Below, one piece after another: positions 22,722-35,800 of a stretch of 60,000 bases of DNA. The notes below the pieces were generated by a model, which saw only the letters and a program-made list of their open reading frames with translations, made no database searches and had not been told where the DNA came from. Both the position numbers and the translations under genes were made by a program. Position 1 is the stretch's first letter; every line of letters starts with the position of its first letter. This DNA comes from Bolinopsis microptera (lineage: Eukaryota; Ctenophora; Tentaculata; Lobata; Bolinopsidae). The DNA lies in the NCBI RefSeq assembly GCF_026151205.1, contig NC_087075.1:8919303-8979302 (forward strand), written 5' to 3'.

Positions 22722-23853
22722 TTCAGATATTCGCAGCTAATTTAATTGATTAATTAATTAATTAGTTGATTACTTTTTTGCTCAATTATTTAGATCAGTC
22801 TATCGATCACCAATCACCATGACATTATCTTCGATGATTGACAAATTGCTGGAACCACTACGAGGCAGAATCATGATTACGAAATTAATATTCTCACCAT
22901 CATGATATGTTTGGAATCGTTCCCACTTTACGTAAACCAGTTACCAGATATTAGCGGCTTAAGACCTCCGAGAGCATTTCAAAACCCCCTCCCCTGGCCC
23001 TAGGCTGACTACGTCATATCTGTTCATGATACCCTTGAGTAAGTAGTTAATCAATTAGTAATTACTCGACTTACTAATTATGTTATTAATCATCATATTC
23101 CATGTGTCAGCTGTTAAGTAACTATGAATCTTTTATCTTTTAAAAGCCAATCACTAGGTATACTGCAGCTTTTATTTTAAAGAATTTTTAGATGTTTTGT
23201 TAGACGAAGAAATCTTAAATTTTCTATTTGAAAATGATGTACTTAGCGGTTAACTGTCTTTTCAGGCAGAGTAGAAGTTTTAATTTTACTGTTTTTATCA
23301 CCCCGTACCGTGCCGTATAATATTCAATATTTTGGTCAGATTATTTTTTCAAGTAATCGAAACAGTGGTTTATTGATCTACCAAAGCAAGGCAGTAAACT
23401 ATTGATGTGTCTGTTATTATAACTGAGCTAACGCATTTGAAATATCACGTGATGTTATGTCATGTCACGTGGTGCGACGTCATGTCACGTGGTGTGATGT
23501 CGTGTCACGTGGTGTGACGTCATGTCACTTGGTGTGATGTCATGTCACGTGGTTATCAGTTTGACGACAGTTTTTCTCATCCCGGCCAACAGTTACTGTG
23601 ATACAACCCGAATTTTATGATTTAATAAAACAAAAGTGAGCTGTTCTTTAACCATTTATACTATTTATTGATAGATTTCATTTTCATTATTACACTACAG
23701 CTAAAATATATTCTTAGTTTTACTATCTCTCCTTTTTCATTTATAAAAGAATTTTATAATACTTTCAGTTTCACAAATTTCGTGAATTCATGCATTTTGT
23801 GATATAATGACAAAATTTAGAGTTACCAAAATTATTTCAACTCCCCCTGTAGC
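22722..23853. other. Intergenic region between NUP50 and EIF3E
   Basis: No gene is seen. It includes the 20-bp E-box/CRE array at 23441-23553, about 300 bases upstream of the EIF3E start, and otherwise AT-rich DNA. Confidence 0.5.
23441..23553 (-). repeat. 20-bp E-box/CRE tandem array upstream of EIF3E
   Basis: About 5.5 units with an exact 20-base period. Read on the minus strand the unit is CACGTGACATGACGTCACAC, which contains CACGTG (the E-box/USF/MAX palindrome) and a TGACGTCA-like CRE. Some copies have one changed base in either site. The same unit recurs in opposite orientation at 55615-55825. Confidence 0.9.
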
Positions 23854-26800
23854 ATGGCACAGTACGATCTAACGAATGCCTTGTCCGAGTTCATGGACCT
23901 CCACTTGGTGTTCCCACTGCTGGAGTTCCTGTCTACTCGTGAGATTTACAAGAGTAACAGTCTCATGAAATCCAAATACCAGCTTCTCCAGGTTCTCTTC
24001 TGCTACTCCTTGCAGTATTTAGAATGCTGTGCATTTAGGAACTGATACTTTCCAGTATTTAGAATGCTGTGAATTTAGGAACTAATACTTTCCAGTATTT
24101 AGAATGCTGTGAATTTAGGAACTGATACCTTCCAGTATTTAGAATGCTGTGAATTTAGGAACTGATACTTTCCAGTATTTAGAATGCTGTGCATTTAGGA
24201 ACTGATACCTTCCAGTATTTAGAATGCTGTGAATTTAGGAATCGATACCTTCCAGTATTTAGAATGCTGTGCATTTAGGAACTGATACCTTCCAGAATTT
24301 AGGAACTGATACCTTCCAGTATTTAGAATGCTGTGAATTTAGGAACTGATACTTTCCAGTATTTAGAATGCTGTGCATTTAGGAACTGATACCTTCCAGT
24401 ATTTAGAATGCTGTGAATTTAGGAATCGATACCTTCCAGTATTTAGAATGCTGTGCATTTAGGAACTGATACCTTCCAGTATTTAGAATGCTGTGAATTT
24501 AGGAACTGATACTTTCCAGTATTTAGAATGCTGTGCATTTAGGAACTGATACCTTCCAGTATTTAGAATGCTGTGAATTTAGGAACTGATACTTTCCAGT
24601 ATTTAGAATGCTGTGAATTTAGGAACTGATACCTTCCAGTATTTAGAATGCTGTGAATTTAGGAACTGATACCTTCCAGTATTTAGAATGCTGTGAATTT
24701 AGGAACTGATACCTTCCAGTATTTAGAATGCTGTGAATTTAGGAACTGATACCTTCCAGTATTTAGAATGCTGTGAATTTAGGAACTGATACTTTCCAGT
24801 ATTTAGAATGCTGTGCATTTAGGAACTGATACTTTCCAGTATTTAGAATGCTGTGCATTTAGGAACTGATACCTTCCAGTATTTAGAATGCTGTGAATTT
24901 AGGAACTGATACCTTCCAGTATTTAGAATGCTGTGAATTTAGGAACTGATTAGATACCTTTCTGCTTTCTTTACACAATAGTTCAATTTATTCTAACTTT
25001 AAAAGTTTTTTAAAACGTTTTAAGTTCTCTAACCCTACTCTTTAACCAGCTATCTTTACAAATGCTCACGCACTACTAAGATTTAATACTACTCTAATAG
25101 CAATCCATTCTCATCTCCAACTGCAACATCACGTGACCCTTCCCTTGCCCCCAGAACACGAACATGGTGGATTTCACAATAGACGTGTTCCACGGCCTGC
25201 ACCCTGACGAGGAGCCCCCAGAGGCACTGCACCAGAAACGTAACGAGGTTGTGAAACAGCTGACTTTGCTTCAGGAGAGGAGCAGCCAAGTTATTGAGAT
25301 GTTCTCCAGGAAGGACGTGAGTTTTGTGGTCTGGAGGGCCAGGGTTTGGGTGTTTGGTTTTCTTAGTTTAATTTCTGTTCTGGACTTAATTTATCTGAGA
25401 AAATTTGTTACCGCTCACTCCACGTGATATCACCGCCTAACCCCACGTGATATCACCGCCTCACTCCACGTGTTATCACCGCCTCACTCCACGTGATATC
25501 ACCGCCTCACCCCAGGTAGCGGAGGTGGTTGAGAAGCACCGGGACAGTCAACAGCTGTGGGATTTCCTTAGTGAGACTCACAAGTTTGACAGGGAACGAC
25601 TGGATGATGTGTTCCACTACGGAAAATTTATGTGAGTAGCTCCTATCTAAATGCCTTTCCAAACTTTTTTTATGTATACTATAATTAAATAATCATCATA
25701 ATTTCATACGAATGGATACTTAATTAATTTAACGAGCTTGAATCTGCCCTCCTTGATCAAGATATTATCGAAACAGCTCTTGAAAGCTCACATAGCTTAT
25801 TAAATATGAAACAGTCTTTATCTAAACGACCTTCTATCCAGGTACGATGTAGGTAACTACGCTATCGCAAGTACGAATCTGGACTTCTACCGTAACCTCG
25901 CTCCAGCAGATAGCAAGTTCTACAGTAGTGCTCAGTGGGGCAAACTTGCTAGCGAGATTCTTCAGGTGGGAGATTATGTTAATTAATCGTATTTACCTTG
26001 TTTTACTCAGATAATTCTATCAGGTGAGAATTAAAAAACCACACTTTTGTCTAATTAAATTCTGATAAACACATTAAAACCACACACCTCCACTCATTTC
26101 AGCAAAACTGGGACGAAGCTATGGAGGAGTTGGAGCGTCTGAAGGACAACATCTCCGCTGCTCTTCATTTGACATATAGTGAAGTGCTGGTTCAGAGAGC
26201 ATGGCTCATCCACTGGGGACTATTTGTCTACTTCAACCACCCTCAGGTATCTTCATGCTGTGTCATAACCATTTAATGATAGTGATTGTGTAGGCCAAAT
26301 CTCTCAAGTCTCAAGTACGTTTGCATTTCATGACTGACAATATTATGTCCATTCGTTTTTCAGTTACAATTCGATTCAAATTTTCAGTTCTGATTAATTA
26401 TAATTACATTGTATCTCATCAGGGACGAGACAGTATTATAGACGTGTTCCTCCACCAGAAACCTTATCTTAACGCTGTGCAGACCATGTGTCCTCACATC
26501 CTTAGGTAAGGGTTGGAACAAATAGGAGGGAGAATGGTGGGGGGGGGGGGGGGTCACAGTCCGATAATCCTATGCCCATCCGTACTTTCAATTTGTTATA
26601 GCTCCCCTTCATATCCTTGTAATGGTAACAATGATAATATGAATTTGAAAGAAAGGAATGTTTGAAATGTAACATTTTACTTAGTTAAAGTACTTTATAA
26701 ATATTGATGAAATTTGTTTAGATACATCACTACTGCTGTAGTTATCAGCAAGAGACGGAGAGATGGTATAAAGGAACTCATTAAAGTTCTCCAACAGGTT

Positions 26801-29800
26801 TTTATAAATCTTATGGAAATTTGAATTTAGTTTTGAATTTACGAGGGATCTTAGTAGGTTCTTATAGTAATTGTCACGATGTCATCATTAGTATTGTTCA
26901 CAATTACTTATCAGACGCTTAACCCCGCGTAGAGAAAATAAAGTTCAGAATATTTTCAAATTACTTTTAATTTTATCTGATCCTTTACATCATTGATTTA
27001 ACCCTTTTCCACCCCAGGAATCCTACAAAGATCCCATCACTGAATTTGTGGAATCTCTTTACGTAAACTTTGATTTCGACGAGGCACAAGCTAAGCTCAA
27101 GGAATGTAAGACAGTGATAGAGAACGACTTCTTTATAGTGGGGTGTTTGGATGAGTTCACGGAAAATGCTAGACTCATCATCTCGGAGATATTCTGCAGG
27201 ATCCATCAGGTAGGGTTACAGTTGTTATTAACCATTCTGAATTTTTTGAATATATTGGAATTTGGTTACGTAAGAATCTGTTAGAATCCATTCTAGAATA
27301 TGTTAAGATTAACTTCCCAATTTTGCTTGCATCTTTGCATGTGTACACCTATTATTGATAGATTGATTATTTTATTTTTATGTTGAATGTAGGTTGGTGT
27401 AATATTGATTAGTCGATTCTTATCATCGTGTAAAATGTAAAATGTAAAATGTAGGTTACGTATAAACGTGTTACAATTCAATTAAGATTGCTCCCCAAGA
27501 TAATTAATTTTGTTGATTGGTATTTAAGATTTATGCATCATGACGTAAAATACAATAATGGAAATAATTAGTTATCATTCATTCAATTAAAATATCGTAT
27601 TGCTTTTACATTAAAATAACAGCAATCTTATATTACATTATACATACATTTATAGTTCGGCTGTACAACTTTTATTTAATTATTAATATATTATATGATA
27701 AAGATTATTTTGCCAAGCTATCTTAAGTTGAATGATCAAAAAAACTTTATAACCTAATCAACCTAATCAGTCTAGTCAGCTTATGCAATCTAAAGTATCT
27801 AAATTATTCTCATGATAACTATACTGTTTTCAAAATAATTTGGCTGTAATTTCAAAGGGAGTCCACATTTAAATCTTAAATTCTTAGAATATTGAACCCC
27901 AATGCAACAGTCAATATTAAATATTCAGTATAAATTCAAATACCCAACATTCAATGTTAAATATTCAGTATAAATTCAAATACCCAACATTCAATATTAA
28001 ATATTCAGTATAATATTAAATTATCATGACAATCTTACAATAATTATCTTGGTTATATTTACAGAGAATAGAGATAGACATGCTAGCAGACAATCTTAAC
28101 ATGGAGCCAGCTGAAGCAGAAAAGTGGGTCGTAAACATGATCCGTCTAGCTCATCTTGATGCTAAAATAGACAGTAAGTTTTTTATAACATTTTATTGAC
28201 ATCCAAATGTAATATAAGTTATAAATTGGAGAATCTATATTATAATAGTAACATCTCTATTTTCGCACGTTCGTTTCAGCTTTTTAATTTAATTTCTTTA
28301 GTTGCTTCGATAGGTTCAAATGACAAAACTTTATTTTCTCTACAGTAGTCGCTTACATTTCACTCCGCCCAGTTTATCTCCACCATGAGATGCTGCTCAA
28401 TCATTTTAAAAATGCAGCTAGTCCGCTAGTCTTTTCTGATTTGCTCGGTTCGTTCTCGTTGCGCTTAAAGTTAGTTCTATTTTCTAGAGACTCTCCAAAA
28501 ATCCGCTAAATAATTTCGCTCATCTCTTCAGTTCGTTCACTTAATATTCTAGTTCACCCGTATTAATCATTCTGTTCAACTCTAGATATATATTGTACTC
28601 CTTGTAGTTGAACCCAAGTCACTGATTAGACTGACTAACAGTCCTTGAGATATAAGAAACAGGTCTCCCCAGCAAATCCCTCGTAAACCTCTGAAACCTT
28701 CTGTTAAACACCAGGTAGATAACAGGGTTAAGCAACACATTAGCAGACAACAGGTACTGCTGTGCTATCTGAAATGTGTAGGATACAGGATACCCTGATA
28801 TGCCCAGGGCCAGCTTCACAAAGATCGGAATGTAGGAGAGGGTGAAGAGCCAGGAGACGACCATCAGAGAGACGATTGTTCTGGAGAAACCCTTCCCAGC
28901 TGCTGATGACGTGCTGGCTTTGCACAGGATGAGGAGTATACCCAGGTTCAGCAGTATAAGCAGAGTTACAGGAGCTACCAGATACACTCCTACTACTATT
29001 AGTGAGGGGAGGGGGTAGTCTCGGTAGTTGCTTGAGATGCACAGGAGAGTGTGAGGTGCGAAGAACACCCCGCACCCCAGCGCCATGTAGCACACAGAGG
29101 GAGCTGCTGCCAACACAAACAGTCCCGCTAACACCAACATTGTTACTCTGTAACTCATCTTACCGTTCCTCATAGCTACCTCGCTTACCAGCCCTAATCT
29201 CCGTGCTGTAAGCAACACAGTCAGTAATATCTCGTAGAAGAAGAAGATACTGGAGGTGAAGGAAACAAAGTAACAGATCTCAGGACCAAGCACCCACCTG
29301 TGATGGAGGATTGTGGTGAGAGTGGGTAGGAATGTAGTGAGAAGGATGAGAACATCACACACCGCTATGTGCTCTATTATCAGTCTGGTTACTAACTCCA
29401 CGTTAAGTGCTTTGTGAGCGTTGGAGGCGTAGAAGAGAAGGGTGTTACCGGGGATACCGAGGAGGAGGAGGAGGAGGTTGTAGGTGGAGATCAGGTGACG
29501 GGAGGTGGGGGTCAGATGGTGGAAGTCGGCTGTGTAGTTCACCATCCTGGGACTGGGAGGGGGTGTTATGTAGCTGGGGGCTTGGCAACAACTAGATACA
29601 TAATTTAAGGTAGATCAATAAAGCATTCTACTATCCCTATGGCCTATGATATCTAGATTGCTAATGGTAAATTAAAATAAGCAAGATATGAAACTGGCAA
29701 CATGCAACATGAACACAGAGAAATAAGGAAATAATGCTGCGTTTATAAACTCTTTGTAATCTAATTATAATCCCAAAGATCACAAAGAAATGGCCATATC

Positions 29801-32800
29801 GTAGTAGAACAAGTTAATTAAACACAACTGGATGAAAAGTACAGGGCGGGCCTGTAATTACCATTGCTACCAGGCACATTAGTCCAGGTATATTCCAAGC
29901 ACGTGTCGGTGTTCTATTGCTCTAGTTAAGTATATTTATTGCGAAATTTGGACTAAGTTTTAGCAGTTGTTGCTAACAACTATGAACGAGCACAACTATA
30001 TATAATATATTATATATATTATATTTTAATATAAGAATATAGATAATGATTAGACCGGTATAGCCATAGGTATATTAATTGATAATTAATGATAGTAAAG
30101 CCTAGCTGACTGTCCTTGACTGGAGGCTTTTGATTGGGCGACTCGGACTAGAGTCGTTGTCGCTCGAAAGTCGAGGCTTTTTATGTGCCCAAAAATATGA
30201 TGTACAGTATACTGTTTTCGTAAATATCTGATTATAGCCTGTTTTAAGATTATTTGATAATCAATAGAACGATTTTGGTAACCAAGTCTTCGATAGCCAA
30301 AGCTAGGCAATACACAGAACTTTCATGAGAGTAGAAGATCATGTCAGGGGAATCCTTTATACTCAGCACAAAAATGAACATAGAATTGGTATGTTTTGGC
30401 AATAAAACGAAGCTCAGGGATAATTTATTTTATAAAGGTTCGTCCTTTAGTCTTGAGAAGGCATTACCCTAGCAGAGAACGAGATAATATTGCTGTTAAG
30501 TTTTTACTTTCAAACCGACAAGCAGATTGGAGCTCCGTATTGAAGCGAGGTTATTTTTAATATTCTTGTCAGCAGTTTTAAGCACAGTACAGTAGGCACT
30601 GCACATTCCACAAACGGGGGGGTTGCAACGACCATTAATGTCAATAGATGGAATTTTGTCAAAACTGACATTGTCATTAATGGTCATTAATGGTCATTAA
30701 TGGTCATTAATGGTCATTAATGGTCATTAATGGTCATTAATGGTCATTAATGGTCATTAATGGTCATTAATGGTCATTAATGGTCATGTCATTAATGGTC
30801 ATTAAATAATTGAAATTCTGAACTATCTTGGAAGCAACATGTCCAAGAAATTTACAATTATGATCACTTTGTATCACTTCTATAAAGTTTCTCACAGCCC
30901 CCTACATAGATTGCCAGAGTCTCGTTTGAGAAAACGAATTAATATTCGCCTAATAGAGGCTCGGACCTCGGTTTCGGAATGAGTGCCAAGCACCATTCTG
31001 TTATACGTTGGTAACTTGTCTTGTCTGTTTGCTTGTTTCGAACAATTCGAAAGGGCGACTCATTAAGTGCTGCCTTTGTTCCAAAAAAGGCTAAACGTCC
31101 CCTTCGTTGCCTCGGTACCATCTTATCAATGAGTGTCTCTGCTTCAAAAAAGGGCAACTGCAGATCTAGACGAATTCCTGCCGCATCAATTTGTCCCTAT
31201 CATGATGACAGTGCTCGATTTTGGGTCAAAACTGCCGAAGGCAGAGTATTGAACTGTAAACGAATTGTACTATCTAATCCTAGGAAAAGATCAGCTTTTT
31301 TGTTGTCCGATTCAGACTGATGACGATGTATTTCATGATTCATGAAGTGCTAAAATTGAATAAGTTCATCTACTGTGTAATTACTATATAATCGACTAGC
31401 ATAATGATTTGGCTAAAATATAAATCTTGATATGATATAAGAACGGGAACGAAGTATTTAATTTTAATACCCGTGTTATTATTATTTTATTATTGATTGT
31501 TATTTTACTATTGATACGATCTGATACTCCTAAATTGCCCTTTGAATTATTATCATTGATAACTATAAGTCACCAACTGTTATCTGGTTTAAATCCCGTG
31601 GCCGCAAAATTTGTTCTTCATTACATTCGAACTTAATAAATGTAATCCCTAACTCACTCTGGAATCCACTCAAGTGATATTCTGGAAGGTCTGCCTAACC
31701 ACGGAAGATTCTATTCTAAGTTTTCTCTTTCGAATCTCTAATAATTGTAAATGTAAAATAATAACATATACTTGTAGTTAGTTAACTAGGGTCTAAGTGA
31801 TGCAGGCGTCCGTCCTTTTCGCTCTAAGAAGTGCCGGAAAAAACATGACCATTAATGTCAGTAGATGAAATTTTGGCAAAACTGACATTGTCATTAATGG
31901 TCATTAATGGTCATTAATGGTCATTAATGGTCGTTGCAACCCCCCCCACAAACATTAATGCGAACAGAAAATATACCTTACCAAATCAAAAGGTTAAAGA
32001 AATGTTTCATACCTAGCACAAAAAAACAAGACTTGATTTCCTCTCCTTTGCAGAAAACATACAAGATATATTTGAACAATTAAACGGAACAAACGAATAC
32101 TCTGTATTTTGAAAGTGCGACATTTAGAGGCCATTACTTAATGTCTGAGAGAAGAGAAAGTATATCATATCACTATCTCACATTAAAATACACTAACTGT
32201 CGCGTAGATAGTATCTACGTGACAGTTAGTGTATTTTAATGTGAAGAATGTTCAATGTTGCTTCTAGATTAATATCCTCGTTCTAGTCTGTTCTCGTAAC
32301 ACGTGCTGAACTTCAACAAGAGAACTTCGACTGTCGAATTAGGGTGCGTTACATGGACTCTATTTGTACACTCACCGAAGTTCGACAGGGGTGATTTCTG
32401 CCGAACTTTAGTTGTCGAACTAGGGTAAGTGTCGAACTGGAGTAAGTGGATCTCTGTGCGCGTAACTTTGTAAAACTAGGTACACAAATACAACATTCAA
32501 GAGCAAAACTATTCGACAGCAAAGCATTGCAGATTTTACATTGTGAACGAGTGTTATTAACGAATATCAATGTTGAATGGTGATCTAGAACACTTTGATA
32601 TATTATGCAAAGTGTAGTAACGCATAATGAGACATCTGGTCAACATTTTTAACATCTGGTCAAGAGTCAGTTTTTTGGCAAAATACTGGTCAATTTAAAT
32701 CATGCGGTCTTACTTGACACTAAATCATGACGCGAAGGATTGAAATTAGACAAAATGTTGCAATTTGAAAGGAAGCTTGCGAAAAATATCTGCCCGTGCT

Positions 32801-35800
32801 TTAATTCATCTCCCGTTAACAAAGGGACTTAGGTTGCGATTTACTTATCCAAAACGTAAGAGAACGTTCATACTTATATATTACCAAATCTTGGAAAAGA
32901 TTACGCCAATCTACTTTCTACATGTACTAGCTATGTGTAAGTTTATGGAGCGGGGAAGGAGGTTCTGAAATGGCCAAAATCCAGCTGTTTCTTACCCACA
33001 CAATATCTTTCTACTCCTTCGTCCTCCTTCCAGGAGCCGACAACAAAACTAACAAGATTATTATCAGTCAACAAAAATAACAAGACTATTATTAGTCAAC
33101 AAAACTTCACTATTATTGGTCAACAAAACTAACAAGACTATATAGCCAGTGATGAATGATCGCAACACCTGCCATGAAAACTCGATTCCAGGAACATTCC
33201 AGAAACTACCAATCTCTGAAAGCTACCTTAGCTAGAGCTTAGAATTAGAATTAGAATAACACGGCAATACAATAAGAATATTCGATAGCTTAAACAAGCC
33301 AAGTTCAGCTGCACCAGCACACCATCGGCGAGAAAAGAGTTCTGACTCATCGTCACTAGATTTAAGTGCTACCTACGGTTAGTGTTTAAAACTGGTGGGG
33401 ACTAAAAGCTAGCATATTATAATACCTTTGAATGGGGGACCAGAAAATCTACTGGAATATTTTATAATGAGTTTTAGTTTTCACTGAGAATGGATTTGTA
33501 CTAGCATATGAACACCTGCTTGTAATCTTGGTAATCGTTAAATGATAAAATTATTCCGTCGATTACTGATGATCTGTGATTAGCATTTTTACCTTAATCT
33601 AGTGCAGTCACAGTGCAGTCACAGGTGAAACTAGACCAATGTTAAAACAATTATGATATGCCACTGAAGACTCACATTAGTTTACAATCGAGAAACAATA
33701 TACATAACCATAATATTTTTCTTTTCAGCCCCCGAATAAGCTTGATTCCGAATGAGCTCAAATTATTGTAATAGTTTATATGGCAGATGTTAAGTCTTTT
33801 CTCAGCATTGAATGTTATCGACTAAACCACTGGAACGAGGAAAATACTTTGTCGGGTTGTAAGCCATTAAAATTTCGGTATAATTTAAAGATTTTGTGGG
33901 CCTAATATTCCTGAACTGTTGACTAAATATTTATATGGGTAGTCTTTTAAGATAACTTGCATGAATTAAACGAAATCAAAGATATAGCTGCATGCAACAG
34001 ATGTTGGGAAAATCTGTTTCAAGGGTACAATTTACCGCATTAAGGTATTTTTATGAATCATTTTTGTCGGTAAGATCCTGTTTTATAATAATAGTCTTTA
34101 AGTCTTTAGACATTTTATTTGGGATGATATATTATTTAATTGGGAGGGCCAGGGGGGGGGGGGGGTCCATTTATTCCTCAATGTTTGGTCAAATGGAATT
34201 TGTTTCACTCTAGAATTTAATAATCAATATCTTAAAGGGAAATAATTGTTAAGGCAAGGTTGCAAGTTGGTTCTAGGTAATTAAATATTTTAAACAACCT
34301 AGCATGGGATCAAAGCAAAATGGCTTTAAATACTTTAAAATTTTAGAGCTCGTTCACGACAACGAAACTATCTTTAGAACCTTCAGAGGATTATTCAAGA
34401 ACATCTGAATTTAAAAGCAGTTTTTAAAATTGAGTGTGTTCATTATATAAAAATATGAATGAAATTAAGTTAGTTGAATTAACTTTTACTGTGAGTTATT
34501 AACTATTTATGTAGATAAATGATCAAGGTAATAGTTAAAGACTATGAAGGTGTCACAATCAGAAAATACCGGTTAATTCAATATTAACACTGCACCTTTT
34601 AATATCATTTCAAGGGGACAACATTCGAAGTGAAAGTGGCATATTAGCTGAGCTAAAAACAAGGGTGGCTAGCACAAAAATAACCTTAATGTTAACATAA
34701 TACTAGATCGATCACCATTTACTCCTCAATTATATCCCGACAATAGTTTTGTTGGTATACCAGCACCTGGCGGGCCAGATATGATACATCAAGTATTGAT
34801 ATGCTATGGTACACGATGGATTATTGCACGATCATGAGCACTACTGATAGTGATCCAACCTCATTACCTGTAATACAGCACCTTAATAGCTCTCAGCAAT
34901 GAAGAGTGTGGCCTTGTTTGGAAAATGAGATTTAGGTGATAAAACAGCAGACGTAACAATCGGTCAACCTTAGGGTTAATCGGGATGATTGTGATATAAC
35001 ATCGTAGGTACTAGGTACATCTTACTGTTTAAGGTAAACATGAGATAACTGCACATGATATTATCTTTTGCAGTGCAGATTGCAGATGTAAGAGCGGCTC
35101 TCCAATACATGACCATAATGTCTAACGGCCAGGTAGCGCAGTTGGTTAGAACGCCATCTTTGCAAATCGTGATGTCTGCCTGGTCGTGGGGTGAGCGTCG
35201 TTGACGTTCAGCTAAGGATCCTGAGTGGTCTATGCAGCCCCCCAGTCTACTCAGCCGAATACTCGAGAAATCGGGTGTGAGGGTTAAATGAGGAGCTGCA
35301 CATTGCAGCAAAGTCTCGGGCGAAGAAAGTATGGCACACACTACCTTAACCGTCACTGGCCAAATAAATCCTTCGGCTTCCTGTAATTGGCTGGTTGCAC
35401 TCGTGTAACAATGTGGCTGTTGGAATACACCGAAGTAAAATAAGTGTCTTGATTAAAAAAAATTGACCTCCAAATAAACGTTAAGTTTGTTGCATTTTTA
35501 CACTTGCTTTGCAAAGTGAAGTCATCATTTCCTTGTCTTTACGATGACTGTCATTAAAAGATAATATATATGAAATGTAATCTGATAATTTCTTTGAATG
35601 TAACCACTTTAAATCGTAATTGGTGTTATATAATTCGTTATCGTCACATTAGTATTTATTTGAAGAGAATACAAATTTGAGTATTTACTCAAATTTCTTC
35701 GGAGTACTGATAAAGGGTCCCGTTATGAGAACTAATTATATAATATCCCTATGGAATATTTAATTGTTTGATCGTTTGATTGCTCTTATTCTGAAGAGAT

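Noticed and set aside
30660-30790. CRISPR-like regular repeats (also 24011-24950 and 47112-47556)
   Set aside because: The arrays are direct tandem repeats without unique spacers, in an animal genome.
31021-31320. 99-codon frame inside the oligo-G element
   Set aside because: Overlaps an open minus-strand frame, has no recognised domain and has a doubtful start. Not enough to call a gene.
35128-35200. Functional tRNA gene
   Set aside because: The A box is good, but the B box is changed and the anticodon arm does not pair well. A body and A-rich tail follow, as in a SINE.
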